DNA of 64,000 bases from Psychrobacter sp. I-STPA6b (GTDB lineage: Bacteria; Pseudomonadota; Gammaproteobacteria; Pseudomonadales; Moraxellaceae): positions 62,001-126,000 of the forward strand of contig NZ_VEWM01000070.1 of assembly GCF_020662265.1 (NCBI RefSeq), read 5' to 3'. The notes beneath the pieces were generated by a model that saw only the letters and a program-made list of their open reading frames with translations, did no database searches and had not been told where the DNA came from. A program made the translations under genes and the position numbers. Below, in pieces: positions 27,829-35,931 of this stretch (the stretch's first letter is position 1; each line of letters starts with the position of its first letter).

Positions 27829-27948
27829 AATCAGAAACTATCATTGTAAAGCTTAAATTACCATCAAAGCACAATTTAACAAAAATCATCCAATACCATG
27901 TTCAGGTCAATTTTGGCTTTAATATCTTCATACTTTAATATTTTCATA

Positions 27949-28950
27949 CTATGGATAAGGGTAAACACCTTCTCGACGCTGTGCCATACGCAACCAAGCA
28001 CTACGAGAGCGAGGGTTATGAGCGACTTCTTCTTTACTTGGTGCAATACGCTTAGGTTTATCAAAATATTTAGGTCGTACAGGTGCAATAGGCATCGTCT
28101 CATCTTCAGGATATTTACCCTTGCTATGCCGTTGCAAAAACTGCTTAATACGTCTATCTTCTAGTGAATGAAAGCTAATCACAGCCAAATGACCTTTAGG
28201 TGCTAACACCGCCAATGCTTGCTCCAAAAAGCTATCAACATCACCCAACTCATTATTAATAAATATCCGTATCGCCTGAAAGCTTTGGGTTGCTGGATGT
28301 TTACCACGTTGCCAGTTTGGGTGTGCTTGTTTAATTACCTCTGCAAGCTCTAGTGTTGACTCATAGCTATCCATTTGTTTAATGGCTCTGGCAATACGAC
28401 GGCTATGACGCTCATCACCATATTCATATAAAACATTTGCTAATGTCTCTTCATCTACCTGAGCTAGCCATTCACCCGCAGTCATACCTTGGCTGGTATC
28501 CATACGCATATCAACCACACCATCACGCATGAAACTAAACCCACGACTGGCATCATCAAGCTGGGGAGAAGAAACGCCCAAATCTGCCATGATGCCATCA
28601 ACCTGCTCAATACCCAAACAGGTCAAATTCTGGTACAAATTAGCAAAACTGTCATGAATCACCACCACTCGTGCATCTGTTTTTGCCAGTGCCTCTGCTA
28701 CAGCAATGGCTTCTGGGTCTTTATCAAACACCAACAGTTTTGCAGTATCACTTAAATGCTCAAGTAACAAGCGACTATGCCCACCACGTCCAAAAGTAGC
28801 ATCAACAAAAACGCCTGATGCCTTTGATATATCAGACACACCAGTGACTTTGGGCAATTTTTTTAAGCCGAGTACTGCAGCGACAGTTTCATATAATAAG
28901 ACAGTTTCGTGACTAAAGTTTTGATGGTTTGTTGTAGTATTTACAGTCAT
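27949..28950 (-). CDS. rsmH: 16S rRNA (cytosine-1402-N4)-methyltransferase RsmH
   Basis: RsmH methylates C1402 in the ribosomal P site. The sequence shows HETVLLYETV near the N-terminus, the SAM motif GVFVDATFGRGGHSRLLLEHL, DGIMADLGVSSPQLDDASRGFSF, the helix IRIFINNELGDVDSFLEQA and VISFHSLEDRRIKQFL. The length of 333 residues is normal. It is the first gene of the dcw cluster here. No mraZ precedes it, in contrast to E. coli. The gap to ftsL is 120 bases. Confidence 0.97.
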   Translation of the reverse strand: MTVNTTTNHQNFSHETVLLYETVAAVLGLKKLPKVTGVSDISKASGVFVDATFGRGGHSRLLLEHLSDTAKLLVFDKDPEAIAVAEALAKTDARVVVIHDSFANLYQNLTCLGIEQVDGIMADLGVSSPQLDDASRGFSFMRDGVVDMRMDTSQGMTAGEWLAQVDEETLANVLYEYGDERHSRRIARAIKQMDSYESTLELAEVIKQAHPNWQRGKHPATQSFQAIRIFINNELGDVDSFLEQALAVLAPKGHLAVISFHSLEDRRIKQFLQRHSKGKYPEDETMPIAPVRPKYFDKPKRIAPSKEEVAHNPRSRSAWLRMAQRREGVYPYP

Positions 28951-29360
28951 TTTATATATCGACTTATTGTATTGTTGATAAGGTTATATGGGCTTATGAA
29001 ACACGCAATACTATAAATAGTAAACTCTATCTATATTGATACTATCACACTAGAGGCATCACACTGGAACAAGCAGTCCGCAGTTATGACAATGCATTTA
29101 TAGATTACGTATCTAGATTAGAGTAGTACAAATATACCTTATAGAACCGTCCATTATCTCAAGTTGCTATCCAGTGTCAAGCAAACGATGCACAAAAGCA
29201 GAATTTAGCCTATCAGTACACAAACTTAGCAAACAAGCAATGGACTTTTATTTCCGTAGCATATACCTGCTATAATACAAGAAATCTTATAAAGCCCAAC
29301 CTTATAAACCCATATTTACACCATTTGCATTCATTACTTACAAAAAACTTTGAGAGCCCT
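28951..29360. other. Divergent intergenic region rsmH / gltX
   Basis: About 410 bases without a coding-like ORF and without mraZ, which would be expected here in enterics. On the plus strand it contains a good extended -10 element for gltX (see 29268-29276). The minus-strand promoter for the dcw cluster must also lie here but was not located. Confidence 0.55.
29268..29276 (+). promoter_or_regulatory. Extended -10 promoter element for gltX
   Basis: TGCTATAAT carries both the consensus -10 hexamer and the upstream TG of an extended -10. It lies 85 bases before the chosen gltX start. No good -35 stands at the usual spacing, which extended -10 promoters can lack. Confidence 0.5.
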
Positions 29361-30884
29361 ATGACACAACAAGCCCAACCAAATAACCGACCTGTTCGTA
29401 CCCGTATTGCGCCGTCACCCACTGGTTTCCCACATGTTGGTACTGCCTACATTGCCTTATTTAACCTCGCTTTTGCCAAAGCACATGGCGGTGAATTTAT
29501 CCTTCGTATTGAAGATACTGACCAAACCCGCTCAACCGAACAATCAGAAAAAATGATTCTCGATGCCTTACGCTGGGTCGGACTAGATTGGGCAGAAGGC
29601 CCTGATGTTGGTGGCGCACATGCACCCTATCGCCAAAGTGAACGTAGTGACATTTATAAAAAATATGCTCAAGAACTGCTTGATAAAGGACATGCTTTCC
29701 GTTGTTTCTGTACCCCTGAAGAGTTAGACGCGATGCGTGCAGAGCAAATGGCTCGTGGAGAAAACCCACACTACGATGGACGCTATGCAGACTTGTCTAG
29801 AGAAGAGTCTGACAAACTAGCAAGCGAGGGCAAACCCTTTGTCATTCGTATGAAAGTGCCTACGGAAGGTGTGTGCAAGGTACAAGATATGCTACGTGGA
29901 GAGGTTGAGATTCCATGGGAGCAGGTAGATATGCAAGTGCTACTAAAAACAGACGGCTTACCTACCTACCATTTAGCTAATGTGGTTGATGACCACTTAA
30001 TGAAAATCACCCATGTTATTCGTGGTGAAGAATGGCTAAACTCTGCCCCTAAACATCAACTTTTATATGACTACTTTGGCTGGGAAATGCCTGTACTGTG
30101 CCACATGCCTCTACTGCGTAACCCTGATAAGTCAAAGCTGTCTAAACGCAAAAACCCCACCTCCATCACTTACTATCGTGATGCTGGTGTCTTGCCCGAA
30201 GCCTTGCTTAACTATCTTGGACGCATGGGTTACTCACTACCAAGTGAGCAAGAAAAGTTTACCTTAGATGAAATGATTGCCAGCTTTGATATCACCCGTG
30301 TTTCACTCGGTGGTCCTATCTTTGATATTGAAAAACTGAACTGGCTTAATGCTGAATGGCTCAAGGAAATGACCCCAGAGCAACTGAAAAACGCCATCTT
30401 AAACTGGGCAAATGACTCAGACAAACTTACTGCCATTGCGGCTGCTATTCAGCCTCGTATCCATCTACTATCAGACGCGGTCAACTGGGCAGGATTTTAT
30501 TTCCAAAACTTACCAGAAATTAACGCTGATGACTTTGCCCATAAATCGCTAAGCCAAGAACAAATCATCGAAATCTTACAAATCGCTACATGGAAGCTAG
30601 AAGCGTTGCCTGTATGGAGTGAAGAGAACATCTATGCCACCCTAAAAGGATTAAGTGGTGCAATGGATATCAAACTGCGTGACTTAATGCAGCCATTTTT
30701 TATCGCCATTGCTGGTAGTAGCTCATCAACACCAGTGATGAACTCCATGTATGTGATTGGCGCAGATATGACTTTAACTCGCCTACGTCATGCGGTAGAA
30801 GTGCTTGGTGGTCTAGGTAAAAAGAAACTGAAAAAGCTAGAAAAAACCGCCAATGAGTTGCCAGATTTTTTGGCAGAGTCATAA
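29361..30884 (+). CDS. gltX: Glutamyl-tRNA synthetase
   Basis: GltX charges tRNA-Glu. The class I signature appears as [13 protein letters not shown] (HIGH equivalent) near residue 15 and [10 protein letters not shown] (KMSKS equivalent) near residue 245, with the anticodon-binding domain in the C-terminal 180 residues. I choose the ATG at 29361 ([19 protein letters not shown], 507 residues) rather than the in-frame ATG at 29325, because the shorter form matches the family length and the extra 12 residues look like leader sequence. It is followed by tRNA-Ala(GGC) and tRNA-Glu(TTC), a neighbourhood also known in pseudomonads. Confidence 0.97.
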   Translation: MTQQAQPNNRPVRTRIAPSPTGFPHVGTAYIALFNLAFAKAHGGEFILRIEDTDQTRSTEQSEKMILDALRWVGLDWAEGPDVGGAHAPYRQSERSDIYKKYAQELLDKGHAFRCFCTPEELDAMRAEQMARGENPHYDGRYADLSREESDKLASEGKPFVIRMKVPTEGVCKVQDMLRGEVEIPWEQVDMQVLLKTDGLPTYHLANVVDDHLMKITHVIRGEEWLNSAPKHQLLYDYFGWEMPVLCHMPLLRNPDKSKLSKRKNPTSITYYRDAGVLPEALLNYLGRMGYSLPSEQEKFTLDEMIASFDITRVSLGGPIFDIEKLNWLNAEWLKEMTPEQLKNAILNWANDSDKLTAIAAAIQPRIHLLSDAVNWAGFYFQNLPEINADDFAHKSLSQEQIIEILQIATWKLEALPVWSEENIYATLKGLSGAMDIKLRDLMQPFFIAIAGSSSSTPVMNSMYVIGADMTLTRLRHAVEVLGGLGKKKLKKLEKTANELPDFLAES

Positions 30885-30922
30885 ACCATACCATCTAATT
30901 TGTATACTGTGACGTTATTGTA

Positions 30923-30954
30923 GGGTGTATTGATCATGCAATACACCCTTTTTA
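30923..30954 (+). terminator. Rho-independent terminator after gltX
   Basis: A perfect ten-pair stem, GGGTGTATTG / CAATACACCC, with a six-base loop, followed by TTTTTAAT, 38 bases beyond the gltX stop. A textbook terminator. Confidence 0.9.
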
Positions 30955-31030
30955 ATTGACACCTCTACCACTTTTTCTCTCATAATAACGATTTCTTAGC
31001 AGTTATTTTTTCGCCATCGGATCATTAGCC

Positions 31031-31501
31031 ATGTCACAAAAACACCTTTACACCCTACCCCTGCTCTTTATGATAATCATGGTAACTGGTTGTGCCTCTG
31101 TACCACCTTACCAACCACCTGCCAATGCCCCGTTAGCTTTTATTTCCAATAGTATATCCCCTACTTATAGCCGTAATGACTCTATCAATATTGGTATTCA
31201 TCTAGATAACACCAACCAAATATCTACTCTATACGATATAGATAGCTCATCTGTGAGACCAGAAGGAAAAATTGCTATAGAAGCCAATAAACCGCTCAAA
31301 TTTTCCTATGCTGAGGCAATCTCAGATAGATACTGTCTTATTAAGGCTGAAGCAATACTCAAACCAAATAAAAACTATAGCTTTATTGGCGGTGCTACTT
31401 TTGAAAAAAGTATCATACCTTTTTTACCAAACCGTGGCTGTGAATTTGCCATTATAGAAGCAGATACAGGTAATATCGTATCTCACGAGCCAACAAAATA
31501 G
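31031..31501 (+). CDS. Predicted lipoprotein, function unknown
   Basis: The 156-residue protein has a lipoprotein signal peptide with lipobox VTGC (Cys at residue 22), followed by ASVPPYQPPANAP. The mature part is probably an all-beta domain with two more cysteines (in RYCLIK and NRGCEFA) that could form a disulfide. No family is recognised. It stands alone between the gltX terminator and a MITE-like element, so it has its own promoter. Confidence 0.75.
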   Translation: MSQKHLYTLPLLFMIIMVTGCASVPPYQPPANAPLAFISNSISPTYSRNDSINIGIHLDNTNQISTLYDIDSSSVRPEGKIAIEANKPLKFSYAEAISDRYCLIKAEAILKPNKNYSFIGGATFEKSIIPFLPNRGCEFAIIEADTGNIVSHEPTK

Positions 31502-31517
31502 CCTTCGAATTAAACAT

Positions 31518-31721
31518 TAGGGTCTGTTGAACGTTCACCCCGTTAGGCTAATATCTACAAGGGATAAAGCTACTTTTTACTTTCATGTAAAAATTGGCTA
31601 AATTTGCCTTATTCTGCGTTAATGAACTGGTTAATATCCAGATATTGCCTGCGTTCATTGCCTTGACTAAGACAAATTTTTCTCAATTTTTCCTATGAAG
31701 ATGAATGTTCAACAGACCCTA
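31518..31721. mobile_element. MITE-like element with 20-bp terminal inverted repeats
   Basis: The element is about 204 bases long and begins TAGGGTCTGTTGAACGTTCA. Its other end is the reverse complement of TAGGGTCTGTTGAACATTCA, so the ends match at 19 of 20 positions. The inside holds no coding-like ORF. Ends starting GGGTCTGTTG resemble those of some IS5-group insertion sequences, so it may be mobilised by such a transposase, though none is present here. A diverged second copy lies at 33911-34018. No clear target-site duplication was seen. Confidence 0.75.
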
Positions 31722-31774
31722 GCAGAAATAAATGCTAAAAATCTTGTTCTTCTGCAACTTAGCATAAAAAAGTC

Positions 31775-31803
31775 TTGACAAGACCTACTTACTTGCCTAA
31801 AAT
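31775..31803 (+). promoter_or_regulatory. Sigma-70 promoter of the tRNA-Ala/tRNA-Glu unit
   Basis: TTGACA at 31775-31780, a spacer of exactly 17 bases, then TAAAAT at 31798-31803. The tRNA-Ala gene begins 18 bases later, and the discriminator (ACGCCTC) is GC-rich, as usual for stringently controlled stable-RNA promoters. This is the clearest promoter in the window. Confidence 0.85.
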
Positions 31804-31821
31804 ACGCCTCACTCTTAACGA

Positions 31822-31897
31822 GGGGCTATAGCTCAGTTGGTAGAGCACTTGCATGGCATGCAAGGGGTCAGCGGTTCGACTCCGCTTAGCTCCACCA
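31822..31897 (+). tRNA. tRNA-Ala (anticodon GGC)
   Basis: A 76-base cloverleaf with encoded CCA, acceptor stem GGGGCTA / TAGCTCC, anticodon loop ATGGCAT and T-loop GTTCGACTC. Anticodon GGC reads GCC and GCU. It is transcribed from the promoter at 31775. Confidence 0.97.
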
Positions 31898-31934
31898 ATA
31901 AATATATTTTATAGCTTTATTAATCGTTAAGATT

Positions 31935-31987
31935 CTGTATCAGCACCTAGGCAACCTTATGAAATATTCATAAGAATTCTGATACAG
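31935..31987. other. Nested hairpin in the spacer between tRNA-Ala and tRNA-Glu
   Basis: An outer nine-pair stem CTGTATCAG / CTGATACAG encloses an inner seven-pair stem CTTATGA / TCATAAG. It lies in the 110-base spacer between the two tRNAs. It could guide RNase processing of the joint transcript or be a remnant of a small repeat. No T run follows, so it is not a typical terminator. Confidence 0.5.
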
Positions 31988-32007
31988 TTATAGCAAGTCT
32001 CTATTGT

Positions 32008-32083
32008 GTCCCGTTCGTCTAGAGGCCTAGGACCCCGCCCTTTCACGGCGGTAACAGGGGTTCGAATCCCCTACGGGATACCA
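32008..32083 (+). tRNA. tRNA-Glu (anticodon TTC)
   Basis: A 76-base cloverleaf with encoded CCA, acceptor GTCCCGT / ACGGGAT, anticodon loop CTTTCAC (TTC) and T-arm GGTTCGAATCC. It reads GAA and GAG. It is probably co-transcribed with tRNA-Ala and is followed by a terminator. Confidence 0.97.
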
Positions 32084-32130
32084 CCTATTCCTTTAGAAAA
32101 TCATTGTATAAATGATGTTTTCTAGCAAAA

Positions 32131-32162
32131 CCCCCATCTTAATATAAGACTGGGGGTTTTTT
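32131..32162 (+). terminator. Terminator of the tRNA-Ala/tRNA-Glu unit
   Basis: CCCCCA-TCTT pairs with AAGA-C-TGGGGG around a short AT loop, with one bulge, followed by TTTTTT. It stands about 48 bases after tRNA-Glu. Confidence 0.88.
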
Positions 32163-32163
32163 G

Positions 32164-32667
32164 TGCTTATTACTTTCTGTATCATTTACTATATAGAACG
32201 AATTTACATTTATCCATGATGAACTTTAAACTTTAGCAGATAAGCTAATTTCCCAATTTCCTCCCTATTTTTTATCTCATTATTTATCTGCTCAGCTCGA
32301 AGAATAAGCTACCTTATCTACCTTGCTACATATAAAACCAGCTTCTTTACACCAAAATGAGCGACAAATAATCGTGAAGTTATTGGTGACTTATGTTAGT
32401 TTATGTTTACCTAACTCCTCACTGTTAGCATATTTATCACACTTTCCTTGCTTTTTTTACATAATTGATGTCATAAACTTACCAAAACACCGCAAAAAAG
32501 GGGGTTTGTCTCCTATATCATCTTCATATCTGATTTACGGTTAATTTATTTCATACACTTATTTAAGTATGATTTAATTTTACTATTTTAAATATCGCAC
32601 AATAACAGTGGATATATTTTCTATTGTAAGTTGTGCCATACATCTATATGGAGATGGAGGATATTTT
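32164..32667. other. Intergenic region before the coiled-coil membrane protein
   Basis: About 500 AT-rich bases. The only ORF of note (32323-32544, 73 codons) has no Shine-Dalgarno and no recognisable features, and I regard it as chance. The end carries the strong Shine-Dalgarno GGAGATGGAGG for the next gene. Confidence 0.5.
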
Positions 32668-33756
32668 ATGACACCAAATTACACACCCCAACGCCGTCCT
32701 TCTTGGAGAGGTGTTTTTGCTGGTCTATTAATGGGACTTATTGTCGTTATGGCAATGCTAGCCTTAGCTTTAGTCTTTAGTTCATTTTTACCATTTGACC
32801 TAAAAGGCACAAGTATTGGTGCAGGTATTTATGCTGTGATTACAGCCTTAATTAGTGCTTTTGTGGCTGGTTACTTTGCTGTGAAATGCTCTGCTCCTGA
32901 AGCACTATTCGGTGACGGAACAGACATTGACCCTAAAGATGCAACATTAACTGGTATGTTAACCGCAGCATCTATTATCTTTATTACTACTTTCTTTACT
33001 ATGAGTAGTGCAACCAGCATTTTATCAACTGCAACTCGTGCTGTTGGTAGCACTGTTAGCACAGTCGCTAGTGCAACTGCTTCTACTGTTGGGGCAAGTG
33101 CCAATGCTGTTGGTAATGTTGCTGGTGCAGTAATGCAGAACTCTGATATCAATATTCAGCAAGAAGCAAAACAAGTATATCAGCGTGTTTCTGGTGAAAT
33201 CAGCCGTTCAGATGTTGAAGGCTGGGTTGCTAAAAATACAGACAACTTAAGTGAAGACCAAGTCCGTGCAACCACAAATGTCATCGAAGAGATGATCAAT
33301 GAGACAAAAGCAGATGTTGAGTCTTTAGACTTCACAGACTTGGAAACTTGGGGCAAAATTGATGATTATGCTAAACAGCGTATGTCTCAAATCGAGCAAA
33401 TCTTAACTGGTCCTGAGATTATTACTCGCTTAGAAGCTCAAGGTTTGAGTGAGCCTGAAGCACTACAAGTGCGTCAAGAAGTCGTTAGCTCATTTAATCA
33501 ATATAAAGCTGAAACAGAGCAAGCGATTGCTACTGCTAAGCAAAAAGTTGAAGAAGGTAAGCAACGAGTTGATGAAGCGTTAGTACAAGCTGAAGAAACT
33601 GCTCGTAAAGCAGCACTATACACAGGTCTATTCTGGTTAATCAGTGCATTATTGACCTTTGTTGCTAGTATCTCTGGTGCGCGTAAAGCTGCAGCAAGTT
33701 ACCGCTTAGAAAAACCTATTGTAACCTATCGCAACATGGGCAACAACACTCACTAA
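32668..33756 (+). CDS. Membrane protein with a long helical/coiled-coil domain, function unknown
   Basis: I start at the ATG at 32668 (MTPNYTPQRRPSWRG, 362 residues), directly after a strong Shine-Dalgarno. An ATG 60 bases upstream is in frame but poorly placed. Two membrane helices lie near the N-terminus (about 15-40 and 50-72) and another at about 96-113. An Ala/Thr/Ser/Val-rich low-complexity segment follows (about 115-160). Residues 165-315 are largely helical and charged, with coiled-coil character (for example QAIATAKQKVEEGKQRVDEAL). A last membrane helix is at about 318-338. It ends in a good terminator. No family is named with confidence. Confidence 0.8.
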   Translation: MTPNYTPQRRPSWRGVFAGLLMGLIVVMAMLALALVFSSFLPFDLKGTSIGAGIYAVITALISAFVAGYFAVKCSAPEALFGDGTDIDPKDATLTGMLTAASIIFITTFFTMSSATSILSTATRAVGSTVSTVASATASTVGASANAVGNVAGAVMQNSDINIQQEAKQVYQRVSGEISRSDVEGWVAKNTDNLSEDQVRATTNVIEEMINETKADVESLDFTDLETWGKIDDYAKQRMSQIEQILTGPEIITRLEAQGLSEPEALQVRQEVVSSFNQYKAETEQAIATAKQKVEEGKQRVDEALVQAEETARKAALYTGLFWLISALLTFVASISGARKAAASYRLEKPIVTYRNMGNNTH

Positions 33757-33792
33757 TCATGAGACAGCTCAAGTAAGGTTATCGTTATAAAT

Positions 33793-33827
33793 AAAAGCGC
33801 ATTTATCTTCTGATAAGTGCGCTTTTT
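33793..33827. terminator. Bidirectional terminator
   Basis: AAAAGCGCATTTATC pairs with GATAAGTGCGCTTTTT around a four-base loop. T runs are present on both strands. It ends the plus-strand membrane-protein gene and can also stop minus-strand transcription from the protease gene. Confidence 0.88.
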
Positions 33828-33910
33828 GTTACCAATTATTTTATTTTCTAATTATTGTGCTTACTACAGTTATCATCAGCCACTACGCTAGAGTAGCTGA
33901 TGATAAATTT

Positions 33911-34018
33911 TATCTTCATAGGAAAAATTGAGATTTAGCCAATTTTTACATAAAAATGAAAAGCAGCTGTGCCTCGTGCAAATATTGGTCTAACAGGGTA
34001 AATATTCAATAGCCCCTA
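33911..34018. mobile_element. Diverged, internally deleted copy of the MITE-like element
   Basis: Read on the minus strand, this begins TAGGGGCTATTGAATATTTA and shares long blocks with the element at 31518-31721: GTTAG-CTAATAT-like sequence near the start, then TTTTTA-TGTAAAAATTGGCTAAAT and CTCAATTTTTCCTATGAAGAT. The outer right end is missing or degraded, and about 90 internal bases are lost. Opposite orientation to the first copy, and clearly older. Confidence 0.65.
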
Positions 34019-34052
34019 GTTAATTCTTTGACTTTACAAGCATACAAGCATT

Positions 34053-35507
34053 TTATTCGATACGTAAACCAATAATAATGGGCAGACCTTGACGAATCAC
34101 TTCAATGGTTACAACACCTTCTTTAGGCAGCTGTCTGACTGTTGTCGCAAAGTCAGTCACATTACTAATAGGCACTTGGTGCAAGTTGGTAATCACATCA
34201 CCAGGTTGTAAGCCTGATCTGGCAGCCAGTCCAGTAGGGTCAACTGCGGTAATCAATACGCCCAAACTGTTTAGATGACGTTTCTCTTCTGCACTCATAT
34301 CACGTAAACGTAACCCTAGACGTACAGTTGGTACTGCTTCATTCATGTCATCAGAGGTTACATCTGTTGGTGCAAGACCCAATGTCCCTTGCAATTTGAT
34401 AACCTTTCCTGCTCGCAATACATCTACTTCAAATCTATCGTTAGGACGACTACGATTGACATCATTGATTAGGTCTGATGCCAGACTAATCTCATGTCCA
34501 TTATAGCTTAAAATAATATCTCCCGACTTTAATCCTGCCATTTGAGCAGGAGAGTCTGCGGATACTTTTGTCAACAATGCACCTTTTGGACGCTCCAGAT
34601 GGTAGGCTTCTGCTAGATTACGGTCAATATCTTGTGGGAAGACACCAAGATAGGCTCGAGAGACTTCACCTGTATCTTTTAGCTGGTTGTAAATATCCAT
34701 CGCTACATCAATAGGAATGGAAAAAGACAGCCCCATATAACCGCCCGTTCCACTAAAAATCCGTGAGTTGATGCCGATAACTTCACCGCGTTGATTAAAC
34801 AGAGGTCCACCAGAGTTGCCGGGATTGAGCGCCACATCTGTCTGAATAAAGGGAACGCTGATATCACGTGAAAAGTTGCGTGACTTTGCACTAACAATAC
34901 CTGCCGAGGCAGAGTAGTCAAAACCAAAAGGAGAGCCAATTGCTAATACTGGCTCTCCTACTCTCACTGCATTGGAGTCTCCAATGGGTAGTGCAGGATA
35001 ACGTGTTCCAGCCGGTGCCTTGACTTTTAATACAGCAACATCAGAGCGCTCATCACTCCCCACCAATGTCGCATCCAGCTCTGTACGGTCGTTGAGTGTG
35101 ACAGTAATGGTATCTGCACCCTCAATAACATGATGGTTCGTTAACAAGTAGCCATCATCCGTTACAAAAAATGCTGTTCCATAGTTGTGCTCAATCGCAG
35201 GCTGAGATTGTGATCGTGGAATATTCACACGATTACCAAAAAACTGCCTTAGCAGTTCTATTTGTTGCGCTTTTGCCAACTCAGCCTCACTGATTTCTTT
35301 AGTAACATTGACGCGGGCAACCCCCGGAGAGACAGCTGTGACTAGGTTAGAGAAGTCCATTGTCGTCACAGCTGCTTGCGCTGAGTTAGCCGTCACAGCC
35401 ACCATAGGAGAGAATGTAAAAAGACAGGTTGCTAAAATGGTGGATAAAACCTTTTGTCGTCCAGATTGTGGATATATTGTCTGCTTTTTAAAATGATGAT
35501 ATAACAT
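34053..35507 (-). CDS. DegP/HtrA-family periplasmic serine protease
   Basis: This Do-like protease degrades or refolds damaged envelope proteins. A signal peptide of about 45 residues ends near NSAQA. The trypsin-like domain has catalytic His126 (LLTNHHVIEG), Asp156 (DERSDVAVL) and Ser232 (NPGNSGGPLF), with QTDVALNPG before the Ser. Two PDZ domains follow (about 275-370 and 390-480, both with GDVI/GDII-type loops). The length of 484 residues is typical of MucD/DegP. It is monocistronic on the minus strand. Which HtrA paralogue it is (MucD, DegP or DegQ) cannot be settled here. Confidence 0.95.
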   Translation of the reverse strand: MLYHHFKKQTIYPQSGRQKVLSTILATCLFTFSPMVAVTANSAQAAVTTMDFSNLVTAVSPGVARVNVTKEISEAELAKAQQIELLRQFFGNRVNIPRSQSQPAIEHNYGTAFFVTDDGYLLTNHHVIEGADTITVTLNDRTELDATLVGSDERSDVAVLKVKAPAGTRYPALPIGDSNAVRVGEPVLAIGSPFGFDYSASAGIVSAKSRNFSRDISVPFIQTDVALNPGNSGGPLFNQRGEVIGINSRIFSGTGGYMGLSFSIPIDVAMDIYNQLKDTGEVSRAYLGVFPQDIDRNLAEAYHLERPKGALLTKVSADSPAQMAGLKSGDIILSYNGHEISLASDLINDVNRSRPNDRFEVDVLRAGKVIKLQGTLGLAPTDVTSDDMNEAVPTVRLGLRLRDMSAEEKRHLNSLGVLITAVDPTGLAARSGLQPGDVITNLHQVPISNVTDFATTVRQLPKEGVVTIEVIRQGLPIIIGLRIE

Positions 35508-35931
35508 AGCATATCCTCTATTAATGGTAATCGATAATACAACTGATAGTAATTATTGAAAATTGCCTTCAGTTTACACCATAGTAGAAGTATTTAAAAA
35601 GCACCATAAAAAAAGTAACAATATCTTCATATCACAACAACTTTACAACAACAAAACCCGGAAACGTTAAATCATGGTATGATAGCCAACAAAATTAACT
35701 TACATAAGTCAGTCATACGTCGTCATAGACTTAGTCGCATTATCTAATAACGATTTATCTAATAACTATTCAAATAGTATTTCATTTATCTATCAGTCTG
35801 ATGAATATATAGCCAAACAGCTAACCCATCGTGAAGCCTCTGGCTTTGGTCACTGCTTTAATGATGTGTCACCATAACGTCATAACTGAATGCGCCTGCG
35901 TGCCACGTATCACTGACTAAAGGATGATTTC
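35508..35931. other. Divergent intergenic region protease / antiporter
   Basis: About 420 bases with no coding-like ORF. An extended -10-like TGGTATGAT lies near 35674 on the plus strand, far upstream of the antiporter gene, and I do not claim it as its promoter. No structured RNA was recognised. Confidence 0.45.

Noticed and set aside
32323..32544. 73-codon plus-strand ORF between tRNA-Glu and the membrane protein gene
   Set aside because: No Shine-Dalgarno, no family features, biased composition as expected for AT-rich non-coding DNA.
35674..35682. TGGTATGAT as the antiporter promoter
   Set aside because: It lies about 250 bases before the gene with no -35. Plausible but not supportable.
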